Part shown: positions 60,681 to 64,000 of the stretch, piece after piece
How the letters are laid out: the number at the start of each line of letters is the position of its first letter
Position numbering within the stretch: the first letter of the stretch is position 1
Assembly: GCF_002906165.1 (NCBI RefSeq)
Contig: NZ_PPCN01000001.1
Location: forward strand, 186,001 to 250,000
From: Roseibium marinum
GTDB lineage: Bacteria > Pseudomonadota > Alphaproteobacteria > Rhizobiales > Stappiaceae
Length of the DNA stretch: 64,000 nt
Reading direction: 5' to 3'
Made by a program: the position numbers and the translations under genes
The notes under the pieces: generated by a model
Told to the model about the DNA's origin: nothing
What the model saw: only the letters and a program-made list of their open reading frames with translations
Database searches by the model: none

Positions 60681-62249
60681 CTAATCGCTGGTTTCCTCGA
60701 ATATGCCGGTCAGAAAGCTGGCGACATCGGGCAGGCGCTTGTCCCGATCGAAGCAGAGCGCCTTCTGGAGCGTGTCCCAGGCCTGCGGGTCGAGACCGTC
60801 GATCGGGTGGGCGGCCAGTCCCTCCCGGGCGACATCCGAGATCGGTCTCGAGCTGAACGGATGGCCGCCTGTCAGAACCTGATAGGTAATGCAGCCGAGC
60901 GCGAAAACATCATCCCTCGGGTCGCGCGGAGCCCGTTCGAATTGCTCCGGGCTGGCATAGGCCGCCGTGAGGCTGTCTTGAATGGGGTGATCGGCGCTGG
61001 CGCTTGCGGCGGCGGCCAGACCGAAATCCAGAAGCTTGACGGTGCCGTCTTCCAGCAGATGGATATTGCCGGGTTTCAGGTCGGAATGGACCACGCCGCG
61101 GCTGTGGGCGTAGCCAAGCCCGGCGCACATGCCGCGTAAAATACGGGCGCATTCGCCCGTGGGCAGCGGCTGGCCCATCGAGCGCCCCAGACGCCGGTCG
61201 AGACCTGTGCCTTTCAGCAGTTCCATCACGATGAAGACATCCGCCTTGTCCCGGTCGAAGTCATGGACGGTGGTAATGTTGGGATGGGCGAGTATCTGCG
61301 ACTTGCGGGCTTCGGCTTCAAGCAGGCGAAGCGCCTCGGAATCGTTGTGAAAGTTCTCGTTCAGGAGCTTGACCGCCACATAGGGCTGATCGTGACCTGC
61401 TTCCAGGCGCCGCCTGTCGACGGCCGAATAGACATATCCCATGCCGCCGCGGCCGATTTCCGTGTCGAGGATGAACCGGTCCCGCAAGATGGAGCCGACA
61501 CCCGCGCGCTTGATCCGAGGCGTTGCCAGCTTGTTGAAATCGAGGCCTTCGCCCTGCCGGCCGCCGGCGGCGCGCCGTGCATCGGACCGGAACCGGGCGC
61601 TTCTGAAATTCGTGAGGAACTTGTCGAGCTTGCCGCTGTCTTCCTGACCGGCCTGCGGCTCCCCGGTGACCGCCCGCTTCTGGCGATAGTCCGCGTATCC
61701 GGACACCAGAGACGTCAGAATGGCGTCGTCCACCTTGCCGCGCATGTCGCCGCCGTCCTGCTCGGTCGTTTGCGTGAGAAAGGGCAAGGGTGGCAATTGC
61801 GGCGAAACCGGCTGACCGGCCGGGGGAACGCCTTCTTCGGGACCTGGATCAGCCGGCTCCTTATGCGCGACGGGCAGTTCCGGCGCCGGACCGGAAAGTG
61901 CATGCGGCAGGGTGGGCTCGTCGAACTCCTCGTCCGTTCGCCGCGGCGATGCGGCGGGAGACGTCGGAGCCGTAATCTCGCTGTCCGTCCGCTGGGTGGC
62001 GTCTTCAACAGGGGCCTGGGGCTGGTCGGGAAGCTGGTTCAGCAGGATCTGTCCGAGATCTTGCGGAAGACGGCCCTCTTCGACAAAGGTCCGGATGGTC
62101 TGACGCGCGTCCGGCAGGGAGCCCGGCGAGGAGCCGGCCAGCGTCCGGAGCTGCCTGGACAGCTTGTCGTAAGACAGCCGGCCGGACACGAAACCGTTAA
62201 TCAGGGCGGCAAAGGACGTTTCTGTCGGCAAAGTTGCGGTGCCCTTCAC
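60681..62249 (-). CDS. Serine/threonine protein kinase, PpkA-like, non-RD
   Basis: A 522-residue protein. Residues 1-250 are not kinase and mainly low-complexity (Pro/Glu-rich 80-160). The kinase domain spans about 258-515: glycine loop IGRGGMGYVYSA (265-276), Lys294 in VAVKLLNE, catalytic loop VVHSDLKPGN (387-396; His388 then Ser389, so the RD arginine is missing), DFG 408-410 and YASPEQF. No membrane helix is seen. In type VI loci, such kinases (PpkA) phosphorylate Fha proteins to trigger assembly; here no Fha gene is seen. It lies downstream of the sigma-54 activator in the same direction. Confidence 0.88.
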   Translation of the reverse strand: MKGTATLPTETSFAALINGFVSGRLSYDKLSRQLRTLAGSSPGSLPDARQTIRTFVEEGRLPQDLGQILLNQLPDQPQAPVEDATQRTDSEITAPTSPAASPRRTDEEFDEPTLPHALSGPAPELPVAHKEPADPGPEEGVPPAGQPVSPQLPPLPFLTQTTEQDGGDMRGKVDDAILTSLVSGYADYRQKRAVTGEPQAGQEDSGKLDKFLTNFRSARFRSDARRAAGGRQGEGLDFNKLATPRIKRAGVGSILRDRFILDTEIGRGGMGYVYSAVDRRRLEAGHDQPYVAVKLLNENFHNDSEALRLLEAEARKSQILAHPNITTVHDFDRDKADVFIVMELLKGTGLDRRLGRSMGQPLPTGECARILRGMCAGLGYAHSRGVVHSDLKPGNIHLLEDGTVKLLDFGLAAAASASADHPIQDSLTAAYASPEQFERAPRDPRDDVFALGCITYQVLTGGHPFSSRPISDVAREGLAAHPIDGLDPQAWDTLQKALCFDRDKRLPDVASFLTGIFEETSD

Positions 62250-62338
62250 TTTCTTGTCGGCCGATGGTGCGCGTGACCTCGTTCAGCCTGCTTTCATGAA
62301 AGCAGAAAACTCGATCGGCCCCAAGCTGCTCTTGCGGT

Positions 62339-63964
62339 TCATGAACGCTCAAAACCCTCGGGCCGGGTGATGTTGTAGCGGTTGAGCTTGTCGATGATCG
62401 TGCGGCGGCTGACATTCAGGACGCGGGCGGCATTGGTCTTGTTCCAGTTGACCTCGCGCATCTTCGCTTCAATGACCATCGCCTCGTACTGGCCGACAAT
62501 GGTTTTCAGGTCCCCGTCGGGAATGAGCACCGGCACGCGGTTGCCGGCCTCATACCGGGCACCGGCCAGTTCCGGCGGCAGATGGGCGAGCCCGATCGGG
62601 AAGCCCGGTCCCGCCATGAGCCTTGCCCGGTCGAGGATATTCTTCAGCTCGCGGACATTTCCCGGATAGCCCCAGCACAAAAGCGCCTCGAGAGCTTCGG
62701 ACGCCAGAACGGGGACGGGGTGCCCGGCCTTTTGCGCCGCCGAGCGCAGGAAGTGGTCGATCAGCAGCGGAATGTCCGACGGGCGCTCGCGCAGGGGCGG
62801 CAGAAGGATCGGAAAGACATTCAGCCGGTAATATAGATCCTGGCGGAATTCTCCGGCGGCGATCTGTTCTTCCAGATTGATGTTCGTCGCGCCGACGATG
62901 CGCACATCGACCTTTTCCGTCTTGGTCGAGCCCACCCGCCGGACTTCTCCTTCTTGAAGCAGGCGCAGCACCTTGGCCTGCAGCGCCAGCGGCATGTCGC
63001 CGATCTCGTCCAGGAAAAGTGTGCCACCATGTGCTTCGTGGGCAAGACCCAGCTTGCTGGTATTGGCCCCGGTGAATGCGCCCCTGACATGGCCGAAGAG
63101 TTCGCTTTCCAGAAGCGCTTCGGGCAGGGCGGCGCAATTCTGCACCACAAAGGCCTTGCCGGTCCGGTCGCTGGATTGGTGGATGAAGCTCGCCATCAGT
63201 TCCTTGCCGGTCCCGGTCTCGCCGCGCACGAGGATCGGGACCGTTGAGCAGGCGGCCTTGCCGACCAGCTCGATGGCATGTTCGATCGGCGGGCTCTCGC
63301 CGATCAACCCCTTCGGCCGGAGCGGCGCGGGGGATTTTCGCCCCGGGGGTTTACGGATCTGTTTGGGAAGCTCGGCCAGATGCCGGTCGAACTGACGTTT
63401 CAAACGGGAGGTGTCTTCCAGGAGCCGGGCATTCCACATATAGAGCGCCGCCAGGCCGGCGAGGCTGTGCAACTGCCGCAGGCAGGTTTCGGACACCGCG
63501 GAGACAGTCTGATGTGAAGCCCCCGGATTGACGACCTGCAGGATGCCGATCGTCCGGTTGGACTGGATGGTCAGGGGCAGGATCACCAGCGCGCGGGTCC
63601 GCAGCCCGCCGAACTTGTCGTCTTCGCGGATACGCTCGAAATCGTAGCCGATGACCTTGTCGATGTCCGGGAGATTGAGCGTGGTGCCGGTGGAAACCAC
63701 AAAGGCCGCCGGTTCCTTCAGGTTCGGCATCTGGTCCGCACCGTAGAGCGTGACCTGTTTGCCCGCGGGCATGGCCTTGATATAGCCGCGGTGCCGCGAA
63801 CAGGCTCTGTGCAGGGTCTGGCCGAACGCGTCGAGAATGAAAATCGACGCTTCTTCGGCTCCGGTCAGGTTCAGAGCGGACTCTATGACCTGATCCATGA
63901 CGGCCTCGACCTTGACGCCTGCTGTCATGGCGACGGTCAACTCAATCAGATCTCCCAGAACCAT
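62339..63964 (-). CDS. Sigma-54-dependent transcriptional activator with GAF domain
   Basis: A 541-residue enhancer-binding protein. Residues about 15-180 are a GAF-type sensory domain (LNLTGAEEASIFILDAF; ILPLTIQSNRTIGILQVVNPG). The AAA+ domain has Walker A RGETGTGKE at 248-255, the sigma-54 contact loop GAFTGA at 295-300 and Walker B GGTLFLDEIGDM. A C-terminal Fis-type helix-turn-helix (NWNKTNAARVLNVSRRTIID) ends it. There is no receiver domain, so it senses a small ligand or partner. Activators of this class often drive type VI operons (VasH). The start ATG 63964 follows an in-frame stop at 63983-63985, so the gene is complete. No clear -24/-12 promoter was found before 48700. Confidence 0.9.
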   Translation of the reverse strand: MVLGDLIELTVAMTAGVKVEAVMDQVIESALNLTGAEEASIFILDAFGQTLHRACSRHRGYIKAMPAGKQVTLYGADQMPNLKEPAAFVVSTGTTLNLPDIDKVIGYDFERIREDDKFGGLRTRALVILPLTIQSNRTIGILQVVNPGASHQTVSAVSETCLRQLHSLAGLAALYMWNARLLEDTSRLKRQFDRHLAELPKQIRKPPGRKSPAPLRPKGLIGESPPIEHAIELVGKAACSTVPILVRGETGTGKELMASFIHQSSDRTGKAFVVQNCAALPEALLESELFGHVRGAFTGANTSKLGLAHEAHGGTLFLDEIGDMPLALQAKVLRLLQEGEVRRVGSTKTEKVDVRIVGATNINLEEQIAAGEFRQDLYYRLNVFPILLPPLRERPSDIPLLIDHFLRSAAQKAGHPVPVLASEALEALLCWGYPGNVRELKNILDRARLMAGPGFPIGLAHLPPELAGARYEAGNRVPVLIPDGDLKTIVGQYEAMVIEAKMREVNWNKTNAARVLNVSRRTIIDKLNRYNITRPEGFERS

Positions 63965-64000
63965 AGCGTCAGAAACCGTCTTTCATGGACGTCTCCCGGT

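Noticed and set aside
1-64000. tRNA, rRNA, CRISPR array, insertion sequences, prophage
   Set aside because: No cloverleaf with CCA-type end, no regularly spaced repeats, no transposase or phage structural genes were recognised by reading; weak RNA genes could be missed without a covariance search.

Overview
The window is high-GC, tightly packed and alphaproteobacterial in character. Indicators are a GTTC-N7-GTTC LexA box in front of mmcB, a SqrR/BigR-type sulfide operon, serine-glyoxylate-type aminotransferase, GcvA-like LysR and palindromic intergenic repeats of the kind common in that class. A marine or host-associated member of the Hyphomicrobiales (for example the Roseibium/Labrenzia/Stappia group) would fit, but this is inference from gene content. 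No rRNA, tRNA, CRISPR array, IS element or phage module was seen. About 56 protein genes are supported; the first (xylB) is cut by the left edge.

Layout. 1-2.5 kb: xylulokinase and xylose isomerase. 2.7-3.9 kb: SOS-box-preceded mmcB and a small secreted protein. 3.9-9.7 kb: a sulfide/persulfide operon on the minus strand (two YeeE/YedE proteins, ETHE1-type persulfide dioxygenase, rhodanese-like/SQR fusion, SulP transporter) headed by an ATTC-N8-GAAT operator. 9.8-22.6 kb: housekeeping and metabolic genes (DedA-PAP2-LssY fusion, two-domain PPK2, Na/Pi symporter, aminotransferase, N-formylglutamate amidohydrolase, FAD oxidoreductase, glutaryl-CoA dehydrogenase with divergent LysR, YegS-like lipid kinase). 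22.6-34.3 kb: a surface-polysaccharide locus making a CDP-6-deoxyhexose, probably C-methylated, with an acyltransferase, a CmcI-type methyltransferase, glycosyltransferases, a sulfotransferase and a FkbM methyltransferase. 34.5-41.5 kb: acyl-CoA ligase, SDR, acyl-CoA dehydrogenase, APH-type kinase and a FadB-like enzyme, resembling the levulinate/4-hydroxyacyl-CoA (lva, ACAD10/11) pathway. 41.6-42.1 kb: trmO. 42.6-48.6 kb: a polyamine-type ABC transporter followed by a convincing creatinase. 48.7-58.7 kb: a DUF2169/pentapeptide/PAAR-like/DUF3540 module typical of type VI secretion tips, containing three tandem, mutually similar beta-rich proteins I cannot assign. 58.7-64 kb: SH3 membrane protein, coiled-coil protein, ParA-like ATPase, Ser/Thr kinase and sigma-54 activator, possibly the control unit of that module.

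The most promising undescribed system is 48.7-64 kb. The three paralogues at 53.46-56.13 kb share a GxYLR[ML] motif and a GI-x-[IF]-x-[ST]-x-G-x-[FY] motif and sit between a PAAR-like tip protein and DUF3540. They could form a hetero-oligomeric spike or cargo set. No VgrG, sheath or baseplate gene lies in the window, so the link to a contractile machine rests on family knowledge.

Starts were chosen by ribosome-binding site, overlap with the neighbour and known family lengths. Where the longest frame is clearly over-extended, the shorter start is given.
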